Source: CAYUET01 sp964443875
Lineage (GTDB): Bacteria > Auribacterota > JAFGBW01
DNA length: 64,000 nt
Reading direction: 5' to 3'
NCBI GenBank assembly: GCA_964443875.1
Contig: CAYUET010000002.1
Location: 1-64,000 of the forward strand
The notes beneath the pieces are model-generated. The model did not search any database. It was not told where the DNA came from and saw only the letters and a program-made list of their open reading frames with translations. The translations under genes and the position numbers were made by a program. Of this stretch, positions 15,469 through 23,955 are shown piece by piece; the first letter of the stretch is position 1; the number at the start of each line of letters is the position of its first letter.

Positions 15469-16416
15469 ATGAAAATTCGAATTTTTGTTTTTTTGTTTTT
15501 TTTATTGCCTTTTTCCGTCTTAGCGGAAGACGCGCTTGCTGAAGGGAAAAAGGCTTATGATAAAGGCCTTTATGAAGAAGCGCTGAAGAGTTACAGTCAG
15601 GCCTTGCTGAAAACACCTGATGCTCCGGAAATATTTTTTAATCAGGGTGCTGTTTTATACAAACAGCAGAAATATGAGGAAGCCCTGAACCTTTTTCAGA
15701 AATCCCTTCAAAGTACAGATGTAAAACTTCAGTCCGATGCTTATTATAATATAGGAAATGTGTATTACAGACAGCAAAAGTGGAATGAGAGTCTTGCGAG
15801 TTATAAAAAATCTCTTGAACTTCAGCCCGGAAATAATGATTGTAAATATAATATTGAATTCGTCCAGAAAAAACTTAAGGACGAGAAGCAGAAGCAGGAA
15901 CAAAAACAGCAGGAGAATCAGCAGGGCCAGGAGGGAAAGGATTCGAAGCAGTCTTCCAGAACAGATGAAAAAAAGTCTGATGACAAACAGGGAGAATGCG
16001 CTCAAGCCTCCGATCCTTCAAAACAGGGACAATCCGGTCAGGCTGAAAAATCTGAGGAGAATAAACAGGGAGACAATAAGCAGGATGCCCAGCAGGGGAA
16101 TCCGGATGAAAAAAAAGCGGAACAGCAGCCCCCTCAGCAAGCAGCCGGACAGACATCCAATGAACAGGACAAGTCTTTAGAAAAAGGCGACCTTCAGAAA
16201 ATGGAGGAAGGAAAAGATTCTAAAAAAGATGAAAAAAAGGATGCTGCCGCTCCGGCTCAGGCAGAAGAAAAAAAAGAGGGGGAATTAAGCAAGGAGGAGG
16301 CCGCGAGATTGCTCAGGACTCTGGATTCGCAATACAACAGCAAGGGACGTCATTCTCAGTTAAGAATTCAGGATGAGAAAGACCAGAATGAATATAAAGA
16401 TTACAAGGATTGGTAG
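15469..16416 (+). CDS. batC: BatC-like TPR protein with Gln/Lys/Glu-rich tail
   Basis: The 315-residue product has a signal peptide (residues 1-19, ending VLA), three or so tetratricopeptide repeats over about 20-130 (e.g. AYYNIGNVYYRQQKWNESLA), then 150 residues of low-complexity Q/K/E/D-rich sequence and a short charged C-terminal segment. This layout is typical of BatC of Bat (Bacteroides aerotolerance) operons. It is followed after 5 bases by batD. Bat proteins act in the envelope; the precise role is unsettled. The usual upstream moxR, batA and batB genes are absent: a terminator and promoter lie there instead. Confidence 0.8.
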   Translation: MKIRIFVFLFFLLPFSVLAEDALAEGKKAYDKGLYEEALKSYSQALLKTPDAPEIFFNQGAVLYKQQKYEEALNLFQKSLQSTDVKLQSDAYYNIGNVYYRQQKWNESLASYKKSLELQPGNNDCKYNIEFVQKKLKDEKQKQEQKQQENQQGQEGKDSKQSSRTDEKKSDDKQGECAQASDPSKQGQSGQAEKSEENKQGDNKQDAQQGNPDEKKAEQQPPQQAAGQTSNEQDKSLEKGDLQKMEEGKDSKKDEKKDAAAPAQAEEKKEGELSKEEAARLLRTLDSQYNSKGRHSQLRIQDEKDQNEYKDYKDW

Positions 16417-16421
16417 ATAAT

Positions 16422-18311
16422 ATGAAGGCCCTGTTTTTCAGGATAATAGAAATTGTTTTTTTTACCTGCCTGGCTGCAGGACTTTTGGGGGCAAGCCCTG
16501 TGAGTGTCAGTCTTGAAAAAGACCGGTTTACAATGGATGAGCAGATTACCCTGTCTGTTACCGTTAAAAATGGAAATGGTCAGGAGGAAATAAGGCTTCC
16601 GGCAGAAACAAATAATTTTCAGATTCATACGGCCGGGACCTCTCAGCAATATTCCAATATCAATGGACAGGAAATGTCTTCCGTCGTCTATAATTATGTG
16701 ATTGTCCCTTTAAAGCCGGGTAAGACCCAGATTTCTTCCCTGATTGTAATCAAGGACGGCAGTTCCTATACAATGGATCCTATTTCCATTGAAATTCTGC
16801 CTTCGAATGCCGCCTCCAATTTAAATACAGACCCTCAGAATAGTTCAGGAGACCTCTCTGTAAGGGAAGGCTTGAAGGTAGAACTGAAGTTGGATAAGAC
16901 AGAACTTTTTGTCGATGAGCCTGTGGTGATGCGATTTATCATTTACCGCAGAGGAGATATCCGCCTTGGAAGGGACACGGGGTATGATATGCCTAAAAGT
17001 CCGGATTTTATCAGTGAAAAGGAAGAGCAGGTAAAAGATGTCGTATCGATAAACGGGGTGAAATATGAGAAAATTGAAGTCCGGACCGTTTTGTATCCCT
17101 CACGCCCCGGTGAGTTTGAAATAGGCCCCGGTTTTTTAACCGGGAAGCGTTTAACTCCCGTGAAGCGGCAGCAGACCCGAAGACATCCGGGACTGCGCGG
17201 AATTCCGGATATGGACAGTTTTTTTGATGATGCTTTTTCGGATGATCCTTTTTCCATGTTCGGTTCCAGGGTAGAGGCGACTCCTTTTAAACTGAAAAGC
17301 GATACCGTGAAAGTAAAAGTCAACCCTCTTCCTGAAAACGGGAAGCCTTCCGGGTTCTCAGGAACAGTCGGCAACTATCGTCTTGGAGTGGACTATTCCA
17401 GCCTTCAGGGGCTTAAGAAAGGGGATTCCATCACCGTCACGATGACCGTGAGCGGAGCAGGGCATTTGACAACGATCAGCGAGCCCCAATTGAAAAATAT
17501 GGAAGGATTCAGAGCGTTTGAGTCAGAGGTTTCTCTTATCCCTTTTTCAGATAGTTTAAGCATAGGAGGTAAGAAGGTTTTTAAAAAGATTCTTATTCCT
17601 GAAAAAGCAGGAACCGTTCGTTTACCGGACGTGGAACTCAAGGTGTTCGATACCATGAGCCGCCAATATGTAACTTTGAAAAAGGAAGGGCCTTCCATCA
17701 CGGTTGCGGATGTGAAGGATTCTGAGTTTACCCAGAAGGTATTTGATGCTGAAAACACCCTGCCGAAGACTGGCGTAAAATTAAAAATACTTCACCAGGA
17801 TATTATCTATATCCATACTTCGCCGGAAATTCTTAAACCCTCAAAAAAGCCACTACCCCTTACTTCGTTTTTATTCTGGCTTTTTTTCGGCCCTGTTTTT
17901 TTATTGGGCGGATGGATTTTTCAGACTCAGATACGGGTTAGGTTTGAAGATCCCGCCTATGTGCGTTCACGTAAAGCCATTTCACTCTTTAAAAATGCAG
18001 TTAAAAAAGCGTCGGTTTATGATGAAAAAAATTTTAAGACGGCCTGCAGTGTTTTAAGCCAGGCGGTTTCAGGTTATTACTCGGACAAACTGAATCTGCC
18101 CCGGGGAACCTGGACTGTTCCTGAGATCCGAAAAACACTTGAAATGAGGGGGGTGCCTGAGGATTTAAACAAACAGCTGATTCGCCATCTGGATACCCTG
18201 GATATGTGCCAGTATGGACTGAACCCCATGAAAAAAGCGGAATGGAAGCCTTTTCTGGATGAACTTGAAAAAACGGTGAAAGCTCTGGAGACTTTAAAAA
18301 TATGGAATTAA
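16422..18311 (+). CDS. batD: BatD-like oxygen-tolerance membrane protein
   Basis: The 629-residue product has a signal peptide (ending LLGAS), an SVSLEKDRFTMDEQITLSVT start typical of BatD, several Ig-like beta domains each opening with a VELKLDKTELFVDEPVVMRF-type strand, a transmembrane segment near residues 480-502, and a cytoplasmic C-terminal helical domain. ATG 16422 is preferred over an in-frame TTG at 16410, because AAGGA (16405-16409) abuts the TTG but lies 12 bases from the ATG. It overlaps batE by 10 bases. The family is linked to envelope stress and aerotolerance; the mechanism is unknown. Confidence 0.85.
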   Translation: MKALFFRIIEIVFFTCLAAGLLGASPVSVSLEKDRFTMDEQITLSVTVKNGNGQEEIRLPAETNNFQIHTAGTSQQYSNINGQEMSSVVYNYVIVPLKPGKTQISSLIVIKDGSSYTMDPISIEILPSNAASNLNTDPQNSSGDLSVREGLKVELKLDKTELFVDEPVVMRFIIYRRGDIRLGRDTGYDMPKSPDFISEKEEQVKDVVSINGVKYEKIEVRTVLYPSRPGEFEIGPGFLTGKRLTPVKRQQTRRHPGLRGIPDMDSFFDDAFSDDPFSMFGSRVEATPFKLKSDTVKVKVNPLPENGKPSGFSGTVGNYRLGVDYSSLQGLKKGDSITVTMTVSGAGHLTTISEPQLKNMEGFRAFESEVSLIPFSDSLSIGGKKVFKKILIPEKAGTVRLPDVELKVFDTMSRQYVTLKKEGPSITVADVKDSEFTQKVFDAENTLPKTGVKLKILHQDIIYIHTSPEILKPSKKPLPLTSFLFWLFFGPVFLLGGWIFQTQIRVRFEDPAYVRSRKAISLFKNAVKKASVYDEKNFKTACSVLSQAVSGYYSDKLNLPRGTWTVPEIRKTLEMRGVPEDLNKQLIRHLDTLDMCQYGLNPMKKAEWKPFLDELEKTVKALETLKIWN

Positions 18312-19072
18312 TACGATTTTTTCTTCTATTTTTTTTGATCGGTTTTCTGAATGGAACCGGATACCTTTTTGCTGAGGAGCCGGGGGCAAAGACCGCTTCT
18401 CTGGAAAGAGCTTTAACCGCCTATAAAGAGGGCCGTTTTGAGCAGGCTTTGGAGGAGTTTACCCGGCTCAACCGTTCTGCGGAATCTTCAGACCTTTATT
18501 ACAACATGGCCAATTGTCATATAAAAATGGGAAAAACCGGTTTTGCGATTGCCTGCTATCTTTCCGCTTTAAAACACAATGCTACAGATCCGGATATTTT
18601 ACATAACCTTAACTATGCCCGATCTCAGACCAAAGACCGGCTATCCGAGGAAAAAACGATTGGATTCTGGGATATCCTTTTAAATCTGGTCAGGCATTTT
18701 ACACTCCGGCAGCATCAGATTTTTTTCCTGTTTTTTTATCTGCTGCTGTTTATCCTGATTTTGTCAGGATACGTATTCAAAAGGAAATGGCGCGGGTTTG
18801 AGGGAATTCTGATACTTGTCCTGTCCGTAACAATCCTCCAGAGTCTTTTCCTGTATATCAGTTTTAAGGACTATTCACGCATCCTGGGTGTGGTGACTGT
18901 TGAAAAAACCAGTCTGCGCTATGGTCCGAGTTCAACGGATACAGAGGCGTTTGAACTGCATGAAGGCGCTGAGTTTCAGGTGTTTAACCGTGTGGGAGGC
19001 TGGTACCAGGTCCGGATCGCGGACGGTAAGGCGGGATGGATATTTGAAAACCAGTGCAGTGTGATTGAATAA
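18302..19072 (+). CDS. batE: BatE-like TPR / SH3 membrane protein
   Basis: The 256-residue product has an N-terminal hydrophobic segment or signal peptide, TPR helices over about 30-110 (SDLYYNMANCHIKMGKTGFA), two membrane spans (about 139-158 and 166-187), and a C-terminal bacterial SH3-like domain (VEKTSLRYGPSSTDTEAFEL, GGWYQVRIADGKAGWI). This TPR-2TM-SH3 order is the BatE architecture. It starts inside the end of batD, so the three genes form one coupled unit. Confidence 0.85.
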   Translation: MELIRFFLLFFLIGFLNGTGYLFAEEPGAKTASLERALTAYKEGRFEQALEEFTRLNRSAESSDLYYNMANCHIKMGKTGFAIACYLSALKHNATDPDILHNLNYARSQTKDRLSEEKTIGFWDILLNLVRHFTLRQHQIFFLFFYLLLFILILSGYVFKRKWRGFEGILILVLSVTILQSLFLYISFKDYSRILGVVTVEKTSLRYGPSSTDTEAFELHEGAEFQVFNRVGGWYQVRIADGKAGWIFENQCSVIE

Positions 19073-19144
19073 ATTGGGTTTTTAAGCGCCGTCAAGATCC
19101 CAAAAATTAAATACAATATCATTTTATAAAGAAGGTGGAATTCA

Positions 19145-19747
19145 ATGATTTCCTTTATATTGGTTGTGATAACGGCTTATTGTATCGGTGCAATTCCCAT
19201 GGCTTATATTTATTGCAAAATTCGTGGAAAGGATATTACAAAAGAAGGTTCAGGGAATGTAGGGGCGACTAATGCTGCAAGACTGTTCGGTAAACCAGCC
19301 TTTTTTACGATTTTTTTTCTGGATGCTTTTAAGGGCTTTATTCCGGTTTTCTTTTTGTCGGGCCTTGTGTCCGGCATCCCCCTTTCTTTCGATACTTTAA
19401 AATTGTTTATTTTCTTTATCACTATCGTCGGGCATGTGTGGAGTATTTTTATTCATTTCAAGGGGGGTAAAGGGGTGGCTGCCTCCGTAGGCGGACTTTT
19501 AGCCCTCATGCCTGCAGCCTGTTTTATGGTCATGGCTGTTTTTGCTTTAATTTTTGCATTCACCCGTATTGTTTCGATTTCCTCCATGCTGGCAGCTTTG
19601 CTGCTGCCTTTTATAGTCTGGATTCTGCATTATTCTTCACTGTATATTGTCTTCAGTGTTGTGCTTGCCTTTTTTATCATTTTCACTCATCGTTCAAACA
19701 TTAAACGCATTTTAAGCGGAACAGAAAAAAAACTCATCGTCAATTAG
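19145..19747 (+). CDS. plsY: Glycerol-3-phosphate acyltransferase PlsY
   Basis: PlsY transfers the acyl group of acyl-phosphate to glycerol-3-phosphate, the first step of phospholipid synthesis, in the inner membrane. The 200-residue product has five or so hydrophobic helices and the three family motifs: GSGNVGATNAAR (residues about 37-48), HVWSIFIHFKGGKGVA around 98-113, and the C-terminal HRSNIKRILSGTE. Length is normal. GAAGGTGG lies at 19130-19137 before the ATG. A 17-base gap separates it from the next gene, with which it probably forms an operon. Confidence 0.97.
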   Translation: MISFILVVITAYCIGAIPMAYIYCKIRGKDITKEGSGNVGATNAARLFGKPAFFTIFFLDAFKGFIPVFFLSGLVSGIPLSFDTLKLFIFFITIVGHVWSIFIHFKGGKGVAASVGGLLALMPAACFMVMAVFALIFAFTRIVSISSMLAALLLPFIVWILHYSSLYIVFSVVLAFFIIFTHRSNIKRILSGTEKKLIVN

Positions 19748-19764
19748 ACCTAAGGAGTTCAAAA

Positions 19765-20373
19765 ATGGAATGGGATCTGGCTGAACGTTCACGAAAATGT
19801 ATGACCTGTAAAAAAGAATTCAAAACAGGGGATCAATATTACACCGCCCTGTTTATGGAGGATGCTCAGCTGAAAATGGTTTTTCCGGGTGAGGATTTTT
19901 CAAAAATTGAAGAAAATGCAAAAACAGAAAATCCCTTTACCCAGACTGCCTTCAGGGTGGAGCTTTGCACGGAGTGCTGGAGCATCAAAATCAAAGAGCA
20001 TCCTTATGACTGCGAATGGAAGGGGATGATCATGCAGGCCAGGGAAGAAAAAAGAAATCTCCCGCGTTTCAACAAGTACCAGATTCATGATTTTTTCAGG
20101 GAACTTTACAAGAAAAATCTTGAAGGGTATGACTCGGATGCCCGTGTCGAACACAACGGAATTCTTTATTTTCTGGCGATAATGCTTGAGCGGAAAAGTA
20201 TTCTTCTGCATCAGAAAAATGAAGTGGATCCGGAGACTCAGATCAGGTCCGTTTATTATCTGGATAACAAAACCAAAGATAATTACAGTATTCCGGAACC
20301 GTTTCTTTCAGCTGAAATGATACAGAAATACAAGGAAAAAATTTCTTCCCTTCTTGAGTCAAACGTTTCTTAA
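19765..20373 (+). CDS. Putative zinc-binding protein of unknown function
   Basis: The 202-residue soluble product has a likely four-Cys metal site formed by CMTCKKEF (C12, C15) and ELCTECW (about residues 69-72). The rest is mixed alpha/beta with no membrane segment. The segment DQYYTALFMEDAQL resembles treble-clef-like proteins in which the first knuckle is followed by a beta hairpin. It lies 17 bases after plsY behind AAGGAG, so it is probably co-transcribed. I do not recognise a named family with confidence. The adenine-rich downstream region starts a new unit. Confidence 0.7.
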   Translation: MEWDLAERSRKCMTCKKEFKTGDQYYTALFMEDAQLKMVFPGEDFSKIEENAKTENPFTQTAFRVELCTECWSIKIKEHPYDCEWKGMIMQAREEKRNLPRFNKYQIHDFFRELYKKNLEGYDSDARVEHNGILYFLAIMLERKSILLHQKNEVDPETQIRSVYYLDNKTKDNYSIPEPFLSAEMIQKYKEKISSLLESNVS

Positions 20374-20510
20374 TCCCTGTCCCGTTTGAAAATAACCAGG
20401 TTCTGAAACGTTGATTAATCCCCTGAAATTTTTTAAAATTTTAAGATTTTTTCAGAATTAAATTTTTTTTGGTTTGTCATTTTTTTAAAATATTATATAA
20501 CTTAAAAAGG

Positions 20511-20534
20511 TTTGTATGAAATATTTTATACAAA
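20511..20534. promoter_or_regulatory. Inverted repeat upstream of the TonB-dependent receptor
   Basis: TTTGTAT (20511-20517) and ATACAAA (20528-20534) form a seven-base inverted repeat with a 10-base gap, 30 bases before the receptor's ATG in a very AT-rich 190-base leader. Position and symmetry suit a repressor operator, for instance one sensing the transported substrate, but it does not match a site I can name. Confidence 0.4.
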
Positions 20535-20564
20535 ATTACGATTTTATCAGAAAGGATTTAAAAT

Positions 20565-22874
20565 ATGAAGATTTGTTTTAATCAAGTGTTAAGGGTTTAT
20601 TTTTTCTTTTCCTTTATTTTTTCTTCTCATGCGGTTTTCAGTGCAAAAGCCTTTGAGCCGGAGATGGAAGGACTGGAATATCTGCTTTTTGAATCCATTC
20701 CTACTGTGGTTGGTTCAGTCACACAGATTGAAGCGGACAAAACGCCTGTTTCTATTACGACTATTTCCCGTTCTCAGATCGAAATAGCACCGGTCCGTAA
20801 TTTGATGGATCTGCTTGAAATGTTTGTTCCCGGATTCATCTGGGAAATTCACTATGATTCAAATCACATGGGAATGAGGGGAATTATGGTCGACCGAGAT
20901 TATAAAACGCTCCTGGTGGTGAATGGCCGTGTTTTGAACCAGAAAGCCATGAACGGGATTTCCACGGAAATGGAAAACTGGGACCTGAATGATATTGAAA
21001 AAGTGGAAGTGATACGGGGACCTGGTTCTGTGACTTATGGCGCCGGGGCTGTGGCCGGAGTGATCAGCATTACCACAAAGAATTCCAATACTTCAACAGG
21101 GACTCAGGCGGGGTATCAGTATGTGAGCGGATATGAATCCAACGGGGCGCATTTCAATACCAGCTTCGGAACTGAGAATTTTTCAAGTTTTCTTTACGGC
21201 AGCGTGACTTCCACAAGGGGAGAAACAGAACCGGATATCTATCTTTATGCGCCTGCCAGAGGTTCGGCAGAGTATGTGGATCATGACACGGCAGCGGATT
21301 ATTTCAATGACACGGACAATGATCCCCAATATAAGTTTTACTGGGATTTGAATTTTTTGAAGGAGTTTAAATTCTGGGCACGGTATACCAATTCGGGAAC
21401 AAACCGTCTGACAGACTGGGTGGGATCAGCGGATCTTGCGGTTGATCCTCCGGGTACGGATAATACGCGCGATATGACCGATGATCAGATCACCATTACC
21501 CAGACAAGGCAGTATGTATTCGCCCTTGAAAACGAACATCGTTTTGATGACGATCTTTCCCTGAAAACTTCCGTCAGCTATGATTCCATTGATTGTTTTC
21601 GTTCAGAAAAATTGAGACTTCCCTATAACGGTCTCAATTATAATTTTGCAGAAGACAAGCTTCTGGTCAAAACACTTTTAAATTATAATCTTTCTGATAA
21701 GTATAAATTCGGATTCGGACTTGAATATGAAAGAGAGCATTACGGAAAAGGCTGGGGAGACAATGCGAATGAGTTTCTTCTGTTTGACGGTCTTTATATC
21801 ATCAATGGACCCACCTCCCGGACCAATCTTTACGGAACCAGCACTGCGATCAGTGTGGGAAATGACGGGTTCAGTTCTTATTCCTACTCCGCCCTTGGTG
21901 AATTTTATGTCAAGGAGCTTCTGACTAATCTTGATTTCATGATTTCAGGAAGAATGGATAAGAACAAGGATTCTAAAAATATGTATTCGCCGCGCATGGC
22001 CTTTATTTATTCGATGGAAAATATCGGGTTTCTTAAACTGGTGGCCCAGGAGTCTGTCCGAATGAGTACAGGGGTTCAACTTTATGCAGAAGGATATTTC
22101 GGAAGTGAGGCTGATCCCGAAAAATTAAAGGGTCTTGAACTGATTTACAACAGTGTGAAGATTGGAAATCTAAGTTTCAATGCCTCCCTTTTCTATAATG
22201 AACTTGAAGTCGTAGGCTGGGCGTCAACTGGGGAATTGAATGCAGACGGAACAACAAAGGGAAGCACGGCGCTTCTTGGAGATCTGACCGTTTACGGAAC
22301 GGAACTCGAAGTCAAATATGAAACGGAAAAATCGGTTTCCGGATGGAATCATGCCTATATCAAACAGCAGGATTATGAACAGGCCGGCGGGGCCCCCGGA
22401 TTTAATCAGATCAGCATGGCGGATTTCTCAATCAATTGGGATGGAGGCTTGAATTTGAGCCCCACGGGAAATGATTTAAGATCTTATCCCAGACACATGA
22501 CTAAATTGTATTCCCAGTATAAAATCAACGATCAGTGGTCGGTTTTTGAAGCCCTGAGAATATCCTGGGATTATGAAGGGGATGAGGATTTCATCGAAAT
22601 GTATGAGAATGCAGCGGCTTCTTCAACGGATTCCACCGTCAAGAATAATGTGGAGTCTTCATCTGCAGAGGCCCGAAAAGATGATCTCCTCGGAACGAAT
22701 TTCTTTTTTGATATGTCCATCCGATATAAATTCAATGAAAATGCCTCGGTCAGTCTCTTTGGGTTAAACCTTATTCCCATAGAGAACAATAAACGTTATC
22801 AGTATGCAAATTTAAGCATCGTGGCTATTGATGAGCCGACCGTTGCAGGGATTAAAGTTAACGTGGGGTTTTAG
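20565..22874 (+). CDS. TonB-dependent outer-membrane receptor
   Basis: The 769-residue product has a signal peptide (residues 1-28), a plug domain (about 50-170) with TPVSITTISRSQIEIAPVRN, VNGRVLNQKAMNGIS, IEKVEVIRGPGSVTYGAGA and GVISITTKNS, and a C-terminal beta-barrel ending in VNVGF with the terminal aromatic residue required for barrel insertion. RGPGSxxYGxxAxxGVI is diagnostic. Such receptors import siderophores, cobalamin, glycans or metals using TonB energy. No TonB, ExbBD, ABC transporter or substrate-specific enzyme is adjacent, so the substrate cannot be inferred. It has its own AAAGGA site, and a terminator follows. Confidence 0.95.
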   Translation: MKICFNQVLRVYFFFSFIFSSHAVFSAKAFEPEMEGLEYLLFESIPTVVGSVTQIEADKTPVSITTISRSQIEIAPVRNLMDLLEMFVPGFIWEIHYDSNHMGMRGIMVDRDYKTLLVVNGRVLNQKAMNGISTEMENWDLNDIEKVEVIRGPGSVTYGAGAVAGVISITTKNSNTSTGTQAGYQYVSGYESNGAHFNTSFGTENFSSFLYGSVTSTRGETEPDIYLYAPARGSAEYVDHDTAADYFNDTDNDPQYKFYWDLNFLKEFKFWARYTNSGTNRLTDWVGSADLAVDPPGTDNTRDMTDDQITITQTRQYVFALENEHRFDDDLSLKTSVSYDSIDCFRSEKLRLPYNGLNYNFAEDKLLVKTLLNYNLSDKYKFGFGLEYEREHYGKGWGDNANEFLLFDGLYIINGPTSRTNLYGTSTAISVGNDGFSSYSYSALGEFYVKELLTNLDFMISGRMDKNKDSKNMYSPRMAFIYSMENIGFLKLVAQESVRMSTGVQLYAEGYFGSEADPEKLKGLELIYNSVKIGNLSFNASLFYNELEVVGWASTGELNADGTTKGSTALLGDLTVYGTELEVKYETEKSVSGWNHAYIKQQDYEQAGGAPGFNQISMADFSINWDGGLNLSPTGNDLRSYPRHMTKLYSQYKINDQWSVFEALRISWDYEGDEDFIEMYENAAASSTDSTVKNNVESSSAEARKDDLLGTNFFFDMSIRYKFNENASVSLFGLNLIPIENNKRYQYANLSIVAIDEPTVAGIKVNVGF

Positions 22875-22900
22875 TTCCGAGGAAAATAAACTGAAAAATA

Positions 22901-22937
22901 AAAAGGCTCTTTTCCTAAAAGGAAAAGGGCCTTTTTT
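22901..22937 (+). terminator. Intrinsic terminator after the TonB-dependent receptor
   Basis: AAAAGGCTCTTTTCC (22901-22915) pairs with GGAAAAGGGCCTTTT (one G-U pair), with a five-base TAAAA loop and a TTTTTT run at the 3' end, 27 bases after the receptor's stop codon. Confidence 0.9.
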
Positions 22938-23111
22938 ATCTGGAAATTGAAGAAAATGGATTTTTTTGTCATTCCTGCGTTAATTTAAAATATTAATTTT
23001 TATCTAGACTTTGCCCGTGCAGAAGGCTTAAATATCGACACGGAGTACAACCGGATTAATTACGTTACTAACGATGTCATTTAGAGTGAAACGAGAAATC
23101 TTTCTTGTTCA

Positions 23112-23495
23112 GTTAATCCGATGAATCAATATACGACTGTTATCTCTGATTCTTCTGTGGAGAATCCCTCTTACGATTTAAACCACAACCTCACCAATGA
23201 CGGGAAATTTGTTTATCAATGGAACTCATAAAATCTGCTTGCTGCAGTTCGCAAAGCTTCAGACAATTCCCTTGTTGCAGAATATTTCTATGATCCTATT
23301 GGACGGAGAATTTAGAAAACCCTGGGGAATGGTTCGAAGACAACTTATTTTCATGATGGCTGGAAGATTGTGGAAGAACATAATTCAACATGCACGGTTA
23401 AGTTTAATACCTTCGCCCCGGTCAGGGAATATGAAATTCTCGCCACCACTGAAAGATTTTTCAAGCCCAGAGTAAACAAAGAGAGAGTCGAATAG
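23112..23495 (+). pseudogene. Decayed RHS/YD-repeat gene (core fragment)
   Basis: Reading frame 23112-23495 gives a clear RHS core interrupted by two stop codons, TAA at 23229-23231 and TAG at 23313-23315. Segments are NPMNQYTTVISDSSVENPSY, LNHNLTNDGKFVYQWNS, then AEYFYDPIGRRI and KTTYFHDGWKIVEEH. These follow the standard order NxYTSV / YDxNGNLTxDG / YxYDPxGRRI / YDGWxVIEE. It starts and ends without intact N- or C-terminal parts, so it is a remnant. The frame runs directly into the transposase remnant. Its canonical motifs differ from the intact RHS protein at 57072-61274, so it is not an obvious copy of that gene. Confidence 0.85.
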
Positions 23496-23773
23496 AGGAA
23501 GGACATCTCGTAAAAGATCATGTGCATATGCTGGTAGCAATCCCATCGAAATATTCAGTATCGCAAGTAGTCGGGTATGTAAAAAGGAAAAGTGCAATTT
23601 GTATTGCAAAAAAATATATGGGAAGAGAGAAAAATTTTACTAGCTATCATTTTTGTGCAAGAGGATATTTTATCCCAACAGTAGGGGATGAGCAACTTAT
23701 TTGAGAATATATACAGAAACAAGAAATTGAGGATAAACATTATGATCAATTGGAGTTTTTGAAACAGAATTAA
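23489..23773 (+). pseudogene. tnpA: Truncated IS200-type transposase (TnpA, Y1/HUH) remnant
   Basis: From 23489 the frame reads RIEEGHLVKDHVHMLVAIPS with the HUH motif (HVH), then KYSVSQVVGYVKRKSAICIA and SYHFCARGYFIPTVGDEQLI, then a TGA at 23702-23704, then EYIQKQEIEDKHYDQLEF to a TAA at 23771-23773. This is the C-terminal two-thirds of an IS200/IS605-family TnpA; in intact relatives the nucleophilic Tyr lies in the xxYIxxQ helix. The N-terminal part is gone, replaced by the RHS remnant, and the stop falls just before the catalytic helix. A right-end hairpin follows. The element cannot move by itself. Confidence 0.85.
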
Positions 23774-23817
23774 ACGGCTTATAGAAAACAATCCTCTTTG
23801 AGCGCTTCACATTCAAG

Positions 23818-23836
23818 CCACCGGCTTTGCCGGTGG
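23818..23836 (+). mobile_element. IS200/IS605-type right-end hairpin
   Basis: CCACCGGC (23818-23825), TTT and GCCGGTGG (23829-23836) make a perfect eight-base-pair hairpin about 45 bases after the transposase remnant. Subterminal hairpins of this sequence type mark the ends recognised by IS200-family TnpA. The left end was not found. The rest of 23840-23955 has no gene or clear signal. Confidence 0.7.
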
Positions 23837-23955
23837 TATTTGTCTTTATACGTTCTCGGGATAAAGATTTTGTTCCCTTTTTCCTTTTTTCATTTTTTTA
23901 AAATAATTAAGGGCAAGGATTGTCAAAAAAGGGTCTCTGTGGTACGTTTTAAGAA

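Noticed and set aside
15655..16180. Alternative frames over the batC tail, some with long Arg-rich or hydrophobic translations
   Set aside because: The low-complexity Gln/Lys/Glu-coding stretch leaves other frames open; none shows a start site or family similarity.
23197..23475. A 92-codon ORF over the RHS remnant
   Set aside because: Its translation is nonsense in composition. The neighbouring frame shows clear RHS motifs broken by two stops, so the ORF is a by-product of decay.
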